A DNA stretch of 64,000 nt from an uncultured Methylophaga sp. (lineage in GTDB: Bacteria > Pseudomonadota > Gammaproteobacteria > GCF-002020875): contig CALEHW010000036.1 in assembly GCA_937877715.1 (NCBI GenBank), positions 1 to 64,000 of the forward strand. Reading direction: 5' to 3'. Position 1 is the first letter of the stretch, and the number at the start of each line of letters is the position of its first letter. Both the position numbers and the translations under genes were made by a program. Under the pieces are notes generated by a model. That model saw only the letters and a program-made list of their open reading frames with translations. It made no database searches and was not told the origin of the DNA. Below, one piece after another: positions 37,523 through 48,992 of the stretch.

Positions 37523-38055
37523 TATCTGTATCTCCCATCGACTTCCAGATCAGCTGCCAGTTGTGGCTCATGCTCATCCCCAATTCTCAATAGTGCCTCC
37601 TTGGTCATGACGTTCTGACCACGACCATCAAAGATATATTCGTAAACCCTGGTCTCCACAATCGCCTCTACAGGGCATGCCTCCTCGCAATATCCGCAGA
37701 AGATGCATTTGAAGAGATCGAGCTCATACTTTGTTGTTCTGCGATTGCCGTAGTTTCTTGATCTACCAACGCCATTGATCTCAGGTGCATCCTCATCTCG
37801 AGGTGCCGCCTCAATGGTAATTGCCATTGCAGGGCATACTGCCTCGCAGAGCTTACAAGCAATACAGCGTTCCTCACCATCGGGGTAACGACGCAGTGCA
37901 TGCAGGCCACGGAAGCGTGGTGACTGTGGTGCCTTCTCTTCCGGATAGTTGAGGGTAAATTTCTTTCTGAACAGATATCGACCAGTAACACTCAACCCCT
38001 TGAGCAGTTCCGACAGGGTCCAGGTTCTGATAATTTTCTTTAGCATATTCATCAA
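37522..38055 (-). CDS. nuoI: NADH-quinone oxidoreductase subunit I
   Basis: A 177-residue ferredoxin-type subunit of the peripheral arm. It carries two 4Fe-4S clusters (N6a, N6b) through [12 protein letters not shown] and [12 protein letters not shown]. It abuts nuoH directly. Confidence 0.97.
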   Translation of the reverse strand: MMNMLKKIIRTWTLSELLKGLSVTGRYLFRKKFTLNYPEEKAPQSPRFRGLHALRRYPDGEERCIACKLCEAVCPAMAITIEAAPRDEDAPEINGVGRSRNYGNRRTTKYELDLFKCIFCGYCEEACPVEAIVETRVYEYIFDGRGQNVMTKEALLRIGDEHEPQLAADLEVDGRYR

Positions 38056-39105
38056 TCAGGCTCCCAGAACACCGTCAAACCAGGGGCCAATCTCCGCGTA
38101 GATTGCAATACCCTCTACAAAGAGCCAGAAAATTGTTACTGGCAGAAATGCCTTCCATCCTAGGCGCATGATCTGGTCATAACGATAACGAGGGAAGGTG
38201 GCACGGAACCAGAGGAAGAAGAAGAGGAAGATCGACATCTTCATCAACAGCCAGAATAGTCCAGGAACCCAGGCAGTCATATCACCAAGCAGCGGAACTC
38301 CTGCAAAAGGTGAGAGCCAACCACCAAGGAAGAGGACACTAGCTAGTGCCGCAATCAGAATCATGTTGGCATATTCTGCCAGGAAGAAGATCGCAAAGGT
38401 CATGCCTGAATATTCAACATGGAAACCAGCTACAATCTCAGATTCACCCTCCGCCACATCAAATGGGGCACGGTTGGTCTCTGCAACACCTGAGAGGAAA
38501 TAGACTATAAATAGTGGGAATAGTGGCAACCAGTACCAGTTGAGGAAACCACCCTCTTGGGCGCGTACGATATCTCCCAGATTGAGGCTTCCAGCTGCCA
38601 TCAACACACCGACCAAGGCAAACCCCATCGCAATCTCGTAGGATACCACCTGAGCCGCTGAACGCAGCGCCCCGAGGAATGCATATTTTGAGTTGGAAGC
38701 CCAGCCGGCAATAATTACACCGTAAACTCCTACTGAGGTGAGTGCCAGAATATAGAGAAGACCAGCATCCAGATTAGAGAGCACCAATCCGTCATCAAAC
38801 GGGATCACCGCCCAGGCCGCAAGTGCTGGCGCAATAGAGAGTACAGGAGCCACCACAAAGAGCATCTTGTTGGCTCCTGTGGGGAGGATTATCTCCTTAA
38901 ACATCAATTTCAAGGCATCAGCAATAGGTTGCAACCAACCCTTGGGGCCAACTCTATTGGGGCCGATACGAACCTGCATATAGCCGATGATCTTGCGTTC
39001 GGCGTAGGTTAGATAGGCAACACCCAGCATTAGTGGTGCAACAATGACCACGATCTTGATAAGGGTCCAGATAACAGTGATTAGATCCTCAGGCAGCCCA
39101 AACAT
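38056..39105 (-). CDS. nuoH: NADH-quinone oxidoreductase subunit H
   Basis: A 349-residue membrane subunit (eight helices) that forms the quinone chamber with NuoB and Nuo[21 protein letters not shown] and the loop [21 protein letters not shown] are highly conserved. It overlaps nuoG by one base. Confidence 0.97.
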   Translation of the reverse strand: MFGLPEDLITVIWTLIKIVVIVAPLMLGVAYLTYAERKIIGYMQVRIGPNRVGPKGWLQPIADALKLMFKEIILPTGANKMLFVVAPVLSIAPALAAWAVIPFDDGLVLSNLDAGLLYILALTSVGVYGVIIAGWASNSKYAFLGALRSAAQVVSYEIAMGFALVGVLMAAGSLNLGDIVRAQEGGFLNWYWLPLFPLFIVYFLSGVAETNRAPFDVAEGESEIVAGFHVEYSGMTFAIFFLAEYANMILIAALASVLFLGGWLSPFAGVPLLGDMTAWVPGLFWLLMKMSIFLFFFLWFRATFPRYRYDQIMRLGWKAFLPVTIFWLFVEGIAIYAEIGPWFDGVLGA

Positions 39106-41297
39106 TATTCTGCACCCCCTGTTGTCGCCTGTCCCGCGTGGGCCAGTGGTGTCTGCTGTAGTGGTTCGGATCGCCTAACCAGACTATCCACCTGATAGAT
39201 TGGCGTCGATGCCACTGTGCAAGAGGAGGCATCACCAAGATCAGATAGTGCACTCCATGACCATTTTTCAGTCTCAGCCTGATCACAGAGCCCTCTGACC
39301 TCACTCAGCACATCTTCAGAGCTGTTGTAATCGAATCCATCTAGGTTGGCCATGGTTCCCATAACTCTCAGGATTTTCCATCCTGGGCGCGCCTCCCCTT
39401 TTGGTGCCACGGCACCACCAAAGCTCTGCCACTCCCCCTCTGCATTAACAAATGTACCGGAGGATTCAGTGAAGGCTGCCAGCGGCAGTATTACATCAGA
39501 TTTACCCATGGTTACAGAGTCTGCAAAAGTGGAGAGAGACACCACGAATTCGGATTTTCTGATCGCATCTGCTGCTGCAGGGCCTGCGGCCAGATCACTT
39601 TCTGCCTCAATTCCCATTAATAGCAGCCCCTTTGGAGCCATATCTACCATTGACGCAACATCCATTCCAACTGAATCCACTGTCGCATCTGCTGTGTCAC
39701 GGTGTGGAACAGCACCAGCTAGTAAGCCCCCAAGGGCATTGGCTCCCTCTGTCAAAACACTAAATGTAGCGCCTGACATTGATGCAATGGCACCAGTTAG
39801 CGCATAGATAACAGCCTGATTCTGGTCGCGATAGGCTATTTCACCCATCAACACCATCGCCTTTTCACCACCAATCAGTGACTCTGCCACTGCCTGGTGA
39901 GCTGGCTCTACATTGGCATCTGCAACCAACGCAGATAGTCCGGAGAGATCACCACCCATACCCATATCTACCATCGCTCTGGCAATAGCAGAAAGTGCTG
40001 GGGTTAGTTGATCTGTTACAACCTCTCCAGATAGTGGGAAGTTAAATTCAATACCATCGGGATTAACCGTGGAGACAGCAGCACCACTCAGCGCGGCCTT
40101 GCGAATACGGTGAGAGAGTAGTGGTTGCTCACGCTGGATATCGGAGCCTACAATCAGAACCGCATTCTGCTGTTCAATCTGTTGCAAGGTAGTGCCAAGT
40201 TGCGGAGCAATCTGGTCAGATTGACCAGAGAAATCCTGTTGGCGAAGACGGTGGTCAACACTATTTGATCCCAACCCACGCATCAACTTCTGCAGCAGGT
40301 AAAACTCTTCTGTTGTGCTACTTGGTGAGGCTAGCGCACCAAGTGCGCCCCCGCCATCAGTAGATGCAACCATCTTCATCCCATTGACTGCTGCCTCAAG
40401 TGCACTCTGCCAGTCGGTCTCTACCAACTGACCATCACTATTGCGCACCATGGGTTGAGTTACCCTATCTTCACTATCCAGAGCAAGATAACTGAAGCGG
40501 TCACGATCCGATATCCATATCTCATTGACTGCCTCGTTCTCCTGTGGAATAACACGCATCACCTTGCCGTTGCGGGTCTGAATCTGAATATTTGACCCAA
40601 CCGCATCATGGGGAGCCACTCCTGGAACACTCTTCAGCTCCCAGGAGCGGGCAGAGAAGAGGAACGGTTTGGACAGCAGCGCCCCCACTGGGCACAAATC
40701 AATTATATTTCCAGACAGTTCGGAGCTAAGTGCCTTCTGCACATAGGTTCCAATTTGCATATGGTCACCACGACCAGTACCACCAATCTCTGGAATGCCT
40801 GCAATCTCGACTCCAAAACGCACGCAACGGGTACAGTGGATACAGCGACTCATCTCTGTAGAGACCAGAGACCCGTAATCCTTCTCCTTTATGATGCGCT
40901 TCCCTTCGGTATACCGCGAGGTATCACCACCATAACCCAGAGCCATCTCCTGCAGATCACACTCTCCACCTTGGTCACATACTGGACAGTCCAGCGGATG
41001 GTTGATCAACAGGAACTCCATCACGCTCTTCTGTGCGGCAATGGCTTTCGGTGACTTTGTCCATGCTTTCATCCCATCGGTTACAGGAGTTGCACAGGCA
41101 GGAAGCATCTTTGGTGCATTCTCAACCTCAACCAGACACATCCGGCAGTTAGCTGAGACAGAAAGTTTCTTGTGATAGCAGAACCGAGGAATAGAGACGC
41201 CATTTGCATCAGCAACCTCAATCAACATCTGCCCCTGCCTGGCCTCCAGCCGGGTATCGTTGAGCTCTATCGTAACCTGATCTTTCTGCGTATCCAT
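39105..41297 (-). CDS. nuoG: NADH-quinone oxidoreductase subunit G
   Basis: The iron-sulfur subunit of the peripheral arm. The start at 41297 ([10 protein letters not shown], 730 residues) is preferred over an ATG at 41333, which would overlap nuoF. The 2Fe-2S cluster uses [15 protein letters not shown] and MLPAC. The His-ligated N5 cluster is in [17 protein letters not shown], and N4 is in [12 protein letters not shown] molybdopterin-oxidoreductase-like domain without cofactor function follows. Where E. coli NuoG has the four-Cys N7 site, the sequence reads [10 protein letters not shown] with no Cys, so N7 is absent. Confidence 0.95.
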   Translation of the reverse strand: MDTQKDQVTIELNDTRLEARQGQMLIEVADANGVSIPRFCYHKKLSVSANCRMCLVEVENAPKMLPACATPVTDGMKAWTKSPKAIAAQKSVMEFLLINHPLDCPVCDQGGECDLQEMALGYGGDTSRYTEGKRIIKEKDYGSLVSTEMSRCIHCTRCVRFGVEIAGIPEIGGTGRGDHMQIGTYVQKALSSELSGNIIDLCPVGALLSKPFLFSARSWELKSVPGVAPHDAVGSNIQIQTRNGKVMRVIPQENEAVNEIWISDRDRFSYLALDSEDRVTQPMVRNSDGQLVETDWQSALEAAVNGMKMVASTDGGGALGALASPSSTTEEFYLLQKLMRGLGSNSVDHRLRQQDFSGQSDQIAPQLGTTLQQIEQQNAVLIVGSDIQREQPLLSHRIRKAALSGAAVSTVNPDGIEFNFPLSGEVVTDQLTPALSAIARAMVDMGMGGDLSGLSALVADANVEPAHQAVAESLIGGEKAMVLMGEIAYRDQNQAVIYALTGAIASMSGATFSVLTEGANALGGLLAGAVPHRDTADATVDSVGMDVASMVDMAPKGLLLMGIEAESDLAAGPAAADAIRKSEFVVSLSTFADSVTMGKSDVILPLAAFTESSGTFVNAEGEWQSFGGAVAPKGEARPGWKILRVMGTMANLDGFDYNSSEDVLSEVRGLCDQAETEKWSWSALSDLGDASSCTVASTPIYQVDSLVRRSEPLQQTPLAHAGQATTGGAE

Positions 41298-41308
41298 TGT
41301 TATATTTC

Positions 41309-42586
41309 TTACCAGTCCGATGTCACCATGCACTGCTTGTGGTCGATATGGTGCTGGAATTCATCACGGTAGTGCTTAAGGAAACTACGTACCGGCATCG
41401 CTGCTGCATCTCCCAACGCACAGATGGTGTTACCCTCAATGTTTCCAGCCACACTGTCGAGCAGATCAATATCTGCCTGAGCTCCATTACCATCCTCAAT
41501 TCTCTGGGTTACTCGTGAGAGCCAGCCTGTACCCTCACGACATGGGGTGCACTGCCCACAGGACTCCTCATAATAGAAGTAGGCCAGACGGGCCAGAACC
41601 CGCGGCATACAGGTAGTCTCATCCATCACGATCACAGAACCTGCCCCAAGCATTGAACCCGCTGATGCGATGGAGTCATAGTCCATATTGATCCCCATCA
41701 TCTGATCCCCGGGTACTACTGGGGTGGATGATCCACCTGGAATTACAGCCTTCAGTTGGTGTCCATCTCGAACCCCACCTGCCATCTCCAGAAGTTCGGA
41801 AAATGGTGTTCCCATTGGAACTTCGTAGTTCCCAGGTCTATTTACATGGCCTGATACGGAAAACAGTTTCTCCCCTCCAGCATTGGGTAGCCCCTGATCG
41901 AGGAACCACTGTCCACCTTTAGAGAGAATAACCGGAATAGAGGCAAGACTCTCTGTGTTGTTTATTGTAGTGGGACGACCATAGAGGCCAAACCCGGCAG
42001 GGAATGGCGGCTTGAAACGGGGCTGCCCCTTCTTGCCCTCAATGGAATTTAGTAGCGCTGTCTCTTCACCACAGACATAGGCACCAGCACCAAGATGTGA
42101 GTGGAGCTGAAAATCAAAACCGCTGTCGAGTATATTATCTCCCAGCAATCCAGCGGCACGCGCCTCTTCCAGTGCCACCTCAAAGCGGCTGTATGGCTCC
42201 CAGAATTCACCACGGATATAATTGTAACCGGCCGATGCGCCGATACAGTAACCGGCAATAAGCATCCCCTCGATCAGTTGATGGGGGTTGTAGCGGAGGA
42301 TGTCACGATCCTTGCAGGTGCCCGGCTCTCCCTCGTCCGAATTGCAGACGATATATTTCTGTCCCGGTGCATTACGCGGCATAAAGCTCCACTTCAGCCC
42401 GGTTGGAAAACCTGCGCCACCGCGTCCACGCAGTGCAGAGAGTTTAATCTCGTCAATCAGCTCTTCTGGTGAGGTTTTCTCACTAAGTATTTTTTTCACC
42501 GCCTCATAGCCGCCACTGCTCTGGTAGGCGGCAAGGGTCCAGGAGTTCTCGAGGTGATTGTTTCTGAAACAGACTTGATTAGCCAT
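41309..42586 (-). CDS. nuoF: NADH-quinone oxidoreductase subunit F
   Basis: The NADH- and FMN-binding subunit (425 residues), the electron entry point. [19 protein letters not shown] binds [26 protein letters not shown] and the N3 cluster ligands in [12 protein letters not shown], plus a later Cys ([10 protein letters not shown]), are intact. It lies two bases after nuoE. Confidence 0.97.
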   Translation of the reverse strand: MANQVCFRNNHLENSWTLAAYQSSGGYEAVKKILSEKTSPEELIDEIKLSALRGRGGAGFPTGLKWSFMPRNAPGQKYIVCNSDEGEPGTCKDRDILRYNPHQLIEGMLIAGYCIGASAGYNYIRGEFWEPYSRFEVALEEARAAGLLGDNILDSGFDFQLHSHLGAGAYVCGEETALLNSIEGKKGQPRFKPPFPAGFGLYGRPTTINNTESLASIPVILSKGGQWFLDQGLPNAGGEKLFSVSGHVNRPGNYEVPMGTPFSELLEMAGGVRDGHQLKAVIPGGSSTPVVPGDQMMGINMDYDSIASAGSMLGAGSVIVMDETTCMPRVLARLAYFYYEESCGQCTPCREGTGWLSRVTQRIEDGNGAQADIDLLDSVAGNIEGNTICALGDAAAMPVRSFLKHYRDEFQHHIDHKQCMVTSDW

Positions 42587-42588
42587 GG

Positions 42589-43071
42589 TTAGCTCTCCTG
42601 CCTCAGTTCGTCGAGTAGACGATCAATCTTCTCGGGGTTGAGTTGCTCATGGTAGTGCTCCCCCACCTGCATGACTGGGGCATTGACACAGGCACCCAGA
42701 CACTCAACCTCTTTCAGAGAGAACATTCCATCCTCGGTAACCTCACCGAACCCGATATCCAGTTTCTCCTGCAGGTGGTCAACCACTCCCTTGGAGTTTC
42801 TCAACATGCAGGATATATTGGTGCAGACACAGAGTTTGTGTTTGCCGACCGGTTTGTGTTCATACATGGAGTAGAAGGTTGCCACCTCGTAGACATTGAT
42901 TGGGGGCATATCCAGATATGCTGCGACCTCATCCATCATCTCGGTAGTAATGGAGCCACCATTCTCATCCTGGACAATACGCAGGGCCGCCATTACGGCT
43001 GACTGTTTCTGCTCCTCCGGATATTTCTCGACCCATCGGTCAATATCTGCGCGTGCTGCTTCTGAAATCAT
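42589..43071 (-). CDS. nuoE: NADH-quinone oxidoreductase subunit E
   Basis: A 160-residue thioredoxin-like 2Fe-2S protein (cluster N1a). Ligands lie in [10 protein letters not shown] and [11 protein letters not shown]. It overlaps nuoD by four bases. Confidence 0.97.
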   Translation of the reverse strand: MISEAARADIDRWVEKYPEEQKQSAVMAALRIVQDENGGSITTEMMDEVAAYLDMPPINVYEVATFYSMYEHKPVGKHKLCVCTNISCMLRNSKGVVDHLQEKLDIGFGEVTEDGMFSLKEVECLGACVNAPVMQVGEHYHEQLNPEKIDRLLDELRQES

Positions 43072-44321
43072 CTGTCAATCTCACCAAATACAACATCCAT
43101 GGTACCGATTACCGCCACCACGTCTGCCAGCATGTGTCCCTTGACCATGTCGTCCATCGCAGAGAGATGGGCAAAACCGGGGGCTCTGATCTTTAGTCGG
43201 TATGGTTTGTTTGCACCATCCGAAAGAATATAGGTGCCAAACTCACCCTTTGGATGCTCTACAGCGGCATATGCCTCTCCCTCAGGAATGGAGTAGCCCT
43301 CCGTGAAGTATTTAAAGTGATGAATAAGTGACTCCATCCCCTCTTTCATCTCTGCACGAGGCGGTGGTGCCACCTTTTGATCGGCGGCCATGACCAGACC
43401 TGGATTCTCTCTCAGCCAGTCAACACACTGCTTGATAATACGGTTTGATTCACGCATCTCTGCCATTCTAACCAGATAGCGGTCATAGCAGTCACCATTG
43501 ACACCAACGGGAATATCAAAATCAAGCTTGTCGTAGACTTCATATGGCTGTTTGCGTCGCAGATCCCAGGCGATTCCTGAGCCACGAATCATCGGACCGG
43601 TAAAACCGAGCTGCTTTGCCAAGTCTGGTGGGATCACGCCAATATCTACAGTACGCTGTTTCCAGATTCTGTTATCGGTCAACAGGGTCTCATACTCATC
43701 AATCAACCCGGGGAAGCGCTCGGTAAAGTTCTCGATGAAGTCCAGTACGGAGCCATCACGCCCCTCATTCTGACGCTTCAGGTCTTTTTCGCTTCTCCAG
43801 CGGTTTGGTTTGTACTTAGGCATAACGTCAGGAAGGTCACGATAGACACCGCCGGGACGGTAGTAGGCTGCATGCATACGAGCACCGGAGACAGCCTCAT
43901 AGAGGTCCATCAGATCCTCACGCTCGCGGAAGCAGTAGAGGAAAACGGTCATTGCACCCACATCCAGTGCATGGGTTCCCAACCACATAAGGTGATTTAG
44001 AATGCGAGTAATCTCATCAAACATTACCCGGATATACTGGGCCCGCTCAGGGACCTCCAGCTTTAACATCTTCTCGATGGTCATCACGTATGCATGTTCA
44101 TTACACATCATGGAGACGTAATCGAGACGATCCATATATGGGATGCTCTGGTTATATATACGCTGTTCGGCCAGCTTTTCGGTCGCCCTATGAAGGAGAC
44201 CAATATGGGGGTCTGCCCGCTCGATGGTCTCTCCATCCATCTCCAGAATCAGGCGCAACACGCCATGTGCAGCTGGGTGCTGGGGACCAAAGTTTAGTGT
44301 AAAATTCTTGACCTCAGACAT
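43068..44321 (-). CDS. nuoD: NADH-quinone oxidoreductase subunit D
   Basis: A 417-residue subunit of the quinone site, related to the large subunit of NiFe hydrogenases. [20 protein letters not shown] near the start holds the quinone-binding His. The Tyr-bearing segment [13 protein letters not shown] follows. NuoC and NuoD are separate here, not fused as in E. coli. Confidence 0.97.
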   Translation of the reverse strand: MSEVKNFTLNFGPQHPAAHGVLRLILEMDGETIERADPHIGLLHRATEKLAEQRIYNQSIPYMDRLDYVSMMCNEHAYVMTIEKMLKLEVPERAQYIRVMFDEITRILNHLMWLGTHALDVGAMTVFLYCFREREDLMDLYEAVSGARMHAAYYRPGGVYRDLPDVMPKYKPNRWRSEKDLKRQNEGRDGSVLDFIENFTERFPGLIDEYETLLTDNRIWKQRTVDIGVIPPDLAKQLGFTGPMIRGSGIAWDLRRKQPYEVYDKLDFDIPVGVNGDCYDRYLVRMAEMRESNRIIKQCVDWLRENPGLVMAADQKVAPPPRAEMKEGMESLIHHFKYFTEGYSIPEGEAYAAVEHPKGEFGTYILSDGANKPYRLKIRAPGFAHLSAMDDMVKGHMLADVVAVIGTMDVVFGEIDR

Positions 44322-44916
44322 AACGGTTGTCCTTGCGAATTACACGTGGTGTATTGACCCTCTCCTTAATGGAGACCGGTGCGTATACCACCCGCTTCTG
44401 GAGATCGTCATAGCGCATCTCGACATTTCCCACCATGGGGAAATCCTTTCTGAATGGATGGCCGATAAAGCCGTAGTCGGTCAGGATTCTTCGAAGATCA
44501 GGATGCCCATCAAAGGCTATGCCGAACAGATCGAAGGCCTCTCGTTCGTACCAGTTGACGGATTTCCAGATCTCTATAACCGAGGGAATAACCGGAAACT
44601 CATCGTCATCTGCAAATACCCGCACCCGGAGGCGCTCATTGAGCCTTATAGAGAGAAGATGGAGAACAGCCGCGTATCGCTTTCCCTGCCACTGTTGGCC
44701 ATCTTCTTTGCCATATGTGGAGTAGTCAACACCACAGAGGTCGATCAGCTGGTCTAGCTGGAATTTGTGGTTCTGTTGCAGGGTGGTGCAGAACTCGATG
44801 TAGTCCGCCGCCTCAACCTCAACAGTAAGCTCACCATTCTGCTCAGAGAGAGATAGATCCATCTCTTCGAAGGTATCTTCAATCCGCTCCTGCAGTGTGT
44901 CGTCAGTCAGTGCCAT
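44314..44916 (-). CDS. nuoC: NADH-quinone oxidoreductase subunit C
   Basis: A 200-residue peripheral-arm subunit without cofactor. [29 protein letters not shown] is the family signature. It overlaps nuoD by eight bases and follows nuoB by two. Confidence 0.96.
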   Translation of the reverse strand: MALTDDTLQERIEDTFEEMDLSLSEQNGELTVEVEAADYIEFCTTLQQNHKFQLDQLIDLCGVDYSTYGKEDGQQWQGKRYAAVLHLLSIRLNERLRVRVFADDDEFPVIPSVIEIWKSVNWYEREAFDLFGIAFDGHPDLRRILTDYGFIGHPFRKDFPMVGNVEMRYDDLQKRVVYAPVSIKERVNTPRVIRKDNRYV

Positions 44917-44918
44917 TG

Positions 44919-45395
44919 TTAACGTGCAATAGTGTTGGTACGACGAATTTTGTCATGCAGTTGAAGGATTCCGTAGAACAGTGCCTCTGCAGTAGGAGGA
45001 CAACCAGGCACATATATGTCTACCGGCACAATACGGTCACAACCACGTACAACTGAATATGAGTAATGGTAGTAGCCTCCACCATTGGCGCAAGAGCCCA
45101 TGGAGATTACCCAGCGTGGTTCGGACATCTGGTCATAGACCTTACGCAGTGCAGGGGCCATCTTGTTAACCAGGGTACCAGCCACAATCATCACATCAGA
45201 CTGTCGCGGACTGGGGCGAAAGATCATTCCAAAGCGGTCGAGATCATAACGTGCTGCCGCAGAGTGCATCATCTCAACTGCACAACAGGCGAGACCAAAT
45301 GTCATTGGCCACATGGAACCGGTACGGGCCCAGTTGATAAGTTTGTCTGCTGTGGTGGTTACAACACCCTCTTCGAGCAGCCCCTCTATTCCCAT
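44919..45395 (-). CDS. nuoB: NADH-quinone oxidoreductase subunit B
   Basis: Carries the terminal 4Fe-4S cluster N2 that passes electrons to quinone. Ligands are in [18 protein letters not shown] and [10 protein letters not shown]. The frame is open to 45506, but the start [14 protein letters not shown] at 45395 (158 residues) matches the family, with a GGGG stretch just upstream. It overlaps nuoA by 10 bases. Confidence 0.95.
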   Translation of the reverse strand: MGIEGLLEEGVVTTTADKLINWARTGSMWPMTFGLACCAVEMMHSAAARYDLDRFGMIFRPSPRQSDVMIVAGTLVNKMAPALRKVYDQMSEPRWVISMGSCANGGGYYHYSYSVVRGCDRIVPVDIYVPGCPPTAEALFYGILQLHDKIRRTNTIAR

Positions 45396-45742
45396 TCCAG
45401 TGCCCCTTTCTTCCACTCGTAGATGAATCCGATCACCAGAATGAGGAGGAAAATCCCCATTGCAGCCAAACCCACTACCCCGATTTTGTCGAGCACAATG
45501 GCCCAAGGGAAGAGAAAGGCGATCTCAAGGTCAAAAATAATAAAGAGGATGGCTACCAGATAGAAGCGTACATCAAATTTCATACGCGAGTCCTCGAAAG
45601 GCTCGAATCCACACTCGTATGGGGAGTTTTTTTCCCGATCGGGTCGGTGTTCACCCAGCAGGAAGCCTATTGCAATAGGTCCGACGCCGACAGCCAGACC
45701 GACGATGATAAACAGTAAAACAGGTAGGTAATGGTCTAACAT
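45386..45742 (-). CDS. nuoA: NADH-quinone oxidoreductase subunit A
   Basis: A 118-residue subunit with three membrane helices. The conserved Cys/Glu loop [31 protein letters not shown] identifies it. It is the first gene of the 14-gene nuo operon and lies about 130 bases after tRNA-Leu. Confidence 0.96.
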   Translation of the reverse strand: MLDHYLPVLLFIIVGLAVGVGPIAIGFLLGEHRPDREKNSPYECGFEPFEDSRMKFDVRFYLVAILFIIFDLEIAFLFPWAIVLDKIGVVGLAAMGIFLLILVIGFIYEWKKGALEWE

Positions 45743-45869
45743 TACTATCGTCTACATTCCCTTATGCCCGACAATGGATCGAGCTTGTTCATAACAATCG
45801 TCCATGAGAGCTTAGTCTACTCTCTCCACCAGGGGATCAACAAATACTTTTGCATCCCCACCAAAAAAA

Positions 45870-45954
45870 TGGTGCCGAAGGCCGGACTTGAACCGGCACG
45901 GCTTACGCCACTACCCCCTCAAGATAGCGTGTCTACCAATTCCACCACTTCGGC
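45870..45954 (-). tRNA. tRNA-Leu (anticodon GAG)
   Basis: An 85-nt class II tRNA with a long variable arm (TGGCGTAAGCCGT) and encoded CCA. The anticodon stem CTATC/GGTAG encloses TTGAGGG, which gives GAG. It lies 28 bases after secG, the usual secG-tRNA-Leu order. Confidence 0.95.
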
Positions 45955-45982
45955 CTTGCTCTAACTTTCACCACCCGGAGTC

Positions 45983-46357
45983 CTATTCCACTGGAACCGG
46001 GATTCCTCCACTACTGTTCTGCTCAACATTCCCGCCATCAAAAATCTTCTCTTCAATGGGGGCAGGAACACCATCTTCTGCAGCTGGCTGCTGCATACGG
46101 TCCACTACGCTGGTTACTACCTTCTCTTTATGGCCGGCAGAATATGCCAGTGCGAGACTGGTGATAAAGAATATTGTTGCCAGACCAGCGGTCAATCTGG
46201 TCATGAATGAGGCCGATCCCTGCGATCCAAAGACGGTTGCAGAGGCCCCACTACCAAATGCAGCGCCTGCATCTGCCCCCTTACCCTGCTGTATCAGGAT
46301 CAGGCCAACCATACTGACGGCGGCAAATACATGTACTAGAAGAAGTATTGTCTGCAT
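45983..46357 (-). CDS. secG: Protein translocase subunit SecG
   Basis: A 124-residue inner-membrane part of SecYEG. It has two hydrophobic segments (about residues 2-22 and 51-70) joined by the conserved LIQQGKGADAGAAFGSGAS loop, then a variable acidic tail. It follows tpiA by six bases, as is common. Confidence 0.94.
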   Translation of the reverse strand: MQTILLLVHVFAAVSMVGLILIQQGKGADAGAAFGSGASATVFGSQGSASFMTRLTAGLATIFFITSLALAYSAGHKEKVVTSVVDRMQQPAAEDGVPAPIEEKIFDGGNVEQNSSGGIPVPVE

Positions 46358-46363
46358 GATCGA

Positions 46364-47116
46364 CTATCCTGCTGCGCGGCCAATGGCGAGGAAATCATCC
46401 GCTTTCAGTGAGGCACCACCAATTAGTCCGCCATCAATATCAGGCTGTGCCAACAACTCTGCCGCATTTCCTGCATTCATGCTGCCACCATACTGAATTC
46501 GTAATCCATCTGCCACAGACTGGTCCTGACTTGCGATATGGCCACGGATAAATGCATGAACATCCTGTGCCTGCTCTGGAGTTGCAGTCTTTCCTGTACC
46601 GATAGCCCATACTGGCTCATAAGCGATAATTGAGTTTTCAAGAACGGAGACACCGTAGGCATCGGTCACTGCATCGATCTGTCGGGCACATACCGCCTCG
46701 GTAATACCATCTTCACGCTCTTCCAACAGCTCACCAACACATAGTATTGGGGTCAGGCCTGCATCCTGGGCTGCTTTGAATTTTTCTGCCACCAGCTCAT
46801 CACTCTCGCCACGAATATTGCGACGTTCGGAGTGGCCGACAATAACGTATTTGCAGTTGAAATCGTTGAGCATGTCACCGGAAATCTCGCCTGTATAGGC
46901 GCCGGAGGCAGCATTGCTGAGATCCTGCGCACCCAATGCGATAGTGGTTCCCGTGATCAGGGAGGAGACCTCAGCAAGATAGGCTGCAGGTGGGCATACT
47001 GCCATCTCTGCACTATTCACATCTCTGATACCATCTTTCAGACCAGACACCAGAGTACGAATACTCTCGAGTGATCCATTCATTTTCCAGTTTCCAGCAA
47101 TAATTGGCTGACGCAT
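46364..47116 (-). CDS. tpiA: Triosephosphate isomerase
   Basis: A TIM-barrel enzyme of glycolysis and the Calvin cycle (250 residues). Catalytic Lys is in GNWKMNGS, His in VIVGHSERR and Glu in IAYEPVWAIGTGKTA. A family A palindrome lies upstream, between it and glmM. Confidence 0.97.
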   Translation of the reverse strand: MRQPIIAGNWKMNGSLESIRTLVSGLKDGIRDVNSAEMAVCPPAAYLAEVSSLITGTTIALGAQDLSNAASGAYTGEISGDMLNDFNCKYVIVGHSERRNIRGESDELVAEKFKAAQDAGLTPILCVGELLEEREDGITEAVCARQIDAVTDAYGVSVLENSIIAYEPVWAIGTGKTATPEQAQDVHAFIRGHIASQDQSVADGLRIQYGGSMNAGNAAELLAQPDIDGGLIGGASLKADDFLAIGRAAG

Positions 47117-47189
47117 TGGTAACTCCCTTCCACGAAATTGCAGCGGCGAATCTTAGCGATTCACTGCCAATAAATCAATCAAAATTGTG

Positions 47190-47380
47190 ATTTCTCATCC
47201 CATACGCAGAGATGTTTTATTGACAAGCTGACTGCGCTCTGTTTTTTGGTTATTTTTTAGAGATAGCCTGTCATTGTCTGAGTGTAGCAAGTTTTGACAG
47301 GCTCTGAAAAATCACTAAAAAACAGAGATAGAAGCAATCTTCGAGGAGAGAATAATATCTCTGCGTATGGGATGAGAAAT
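47190..47380. repeat. Long nested palindrome, family A copy 2 (glmM/tpiA spacer)
   Basis: Outer arms 47190-47213 and 47357-47380 are a perfect 24-bp match. Middle arms 47237-47262/47302-47327 are 26 nt with three differences. The core hairpin at 47265-47303 has stem AGCCTGTCA/TGACAGGCT and the loop box TGTCTGAGTGTAGCAAGTTT. The boxes TTTATTGACAAGCTGACTGC (left) and GATAGAAGCAATCTTCGAGG (right) recur in copies 1 and 3. Confidence 0.9.
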
Positions 47381-47391
47381 TACTTTAAGAA

Positions 47392-48729
47392 TTAGCTTCC
47401 CACTTGTTGTCGAACCACATGCGCCAACTCTTCGGCCATGGTGAAGACCTCCTCCTCATTCTGCCCCTCAACCATCACTCGAACCAGTGGCTCGGTACCA
47501 GATGGGCGCAGCAGGATACGTCCTCTCTCTCCCAATTTCTCTTCTGCAGCTCTCAATGCCCGCTGAATCTCGTCACTGTTGTTAACGCCCCGCTGACGCA
47601 GCGGCACATTGACCATCTTCTGGGGATATAGCGTAACCTCACTGGTCAACTGCGCCATGGTTTTGCCGCTCTCAACTATCTCGAACAGCACCTGTAGTGC
47701 GCTAACGACACCGTCACCTGTAGTGGCACGGTCCAGACAGAGTATATGGCCAGAGGACTCGCCCCCGATCATCCCGCCATTTGCCTGTAACATCTCCATC
47801 ACATAACGATCCCCCACTGCCGAGCGCATAAACGGGATCTCCATTTCGGAGAAGGCATGTTCCAGCCCCAGATTAGTCATCAGGGTGCCTACAATCGGCC
47901 CGATCAACTCCTCTTGCTGTTGTCGAGAACGTGCAATGATATAGAGCAGAAGATCACCATCAACCACATTGCCCTCACTATCTACCATGATACAGCGATC
48001 TCCATCACCATCCAGGGCGATGCCGAGATCTGCCTCATAGTGGGCAACCATTCCGGCCAGCACCTCCGGGTGGGTGGATCCGGTCTGACGATTGATATTG
48101 AGGCCATCAGGCTGATTACCAACTGTCATCACCTCGGCACCAAGCTCGGAGAAGACGAGGGGAGCGGTCGCATAAGCTGCACCATTGGCACAGTCCACCA
48201 CCAGCTTAATCCCCCTGAGCGAGAACCCCATCGGCACACTGCTTTTACAGAACTCAATATAGCGCCCCGGGGCATCATCGACTCGTCGAGCCTTGCCCAG
48301 CCTAGATGATTCAACACTCTCTATGGGGTCCTCAAGCAGCTGCTCCACCTCATGTTCCCACTGATCAGAGAATTTTTTCCCTTCGGCTGAGAAGAATTTG
48401 AAACCGTTATCGTAGAATGGATTGTGAGAGGCGCTGATAACCACACCAGCAGCAGCATGAAGGGTGCGTGTCAGGTATGCCACAGCCGGGGTTGGCATGG
48501 GGCCCAACAGACCAACATCCATTCCCGCCGCGGAGAAACCAGCCTCCAGGGCAGATTCAAACATGTATCCGGAGATGCGGGTATCCTTGCCGATCAGTAC
48601 CATACCGTGGCCATCACGGGCCGTCACCTTGCCTGCTGCATAACCAAGATGCATGGCGAAATCCGGAGTGATTGGTGACTCCCCAACCTCTCCACGGATG
48701 CCATCGGTACCAAAATATTTTCTACTCAC
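47392..48729 (-). CDS. glmM: Phosphoglucosamine mutase
   Basis: Converts glucosamine-6-phosphate to glucosamine-1-phosphate for peptidoglycan and LPS precursors. It has 445 residues. The phosphoserine loop is VVISASHNPFYDNG (Ser near residue 102). The metal loop is ALDGDGDRC, GGESSGHI binds sugar and RPSGTEPLVRVM binds phosphate. It is flanked on both sides by same-orientation family A palindromes. Confidence 0.96.
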   Translation of the reverse strand: MSRKYFGTDGIRGEVGESPITPDFAMHLGYAAGKVTARDGHGMVLIGKDTRISGYMFESALEAGFSAAGMDVGLLGPMPTPAVAYLTRTLHAAAGVVISASHNPFYDNGFKFFSAEGKKFSDQWEHEVEQLLEDPIESVESSRLGKARRVDDAPGRYIEFCKSSVPMGFSLRGIKLVVDCANGAAYATAPLVFSELGAEVMTVGNQPDGLNINRQTGSTHPEVLAGMVAHYEADLGIALDGDGDRCIMVDSEGNVVDGDLLLYIIARSRQQQEELIGPIVGTLMTNLGLEHAFSEMEIPFMRSAVGDRYVMEMLQANGGMIGGESSGHILCLDRATTGDGVVSALQVLFEIVESGKTMAQLTSEVTLYPQKMVNVPLRQRGVNNSDEIQRALRAAEEKLGERGRILLRPSGTEPLVRVMVEGQNEEEVFTMAEELAHVVRQQVGS

Positions 48730-48783
48730 TGCTTTTCCTTTATATCAATCGTTCCATAACTGTAACAGTTCACCCATTGTAAC

Positions 48784-48969
48784 TACTCGTTCCGTGAGTG
48801 CGCCCTTTTTTCAACGAATCGGCTACGCCTCGTTTTCCAGCACTTTTTTCAGAAAACAGCCTGCCAGTGTCTAAGCGTAGCGAGTTTTAGCAGACGCTGA
48901 AAAAAGTGTGGGAAATAAGGGAAAAAGTAGACTCTGAGGAGAGAAAAGATCGCATTCACAGAACGAGTA
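48784..48969. repeat. Long nested palindrome, family A copy 3 (folP/glmM spacer)
   Basis: Outer arms 48784-48802 and 48951-48969 (19 nt, two non-Watson-Crick positions). Middle arms CACTTTTTTCAG/CTGAAAAAAGTG (48841-48852/48897-48908). The core at 48857-48899 has the loop box TGTCTAAGCGTAGCGAGTTT. It is in the same orientation as copy 2. Confidence 0.87.
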
Positions 48970-48992
48970 ATGGTCAGGAAGTTTATAGCCAT

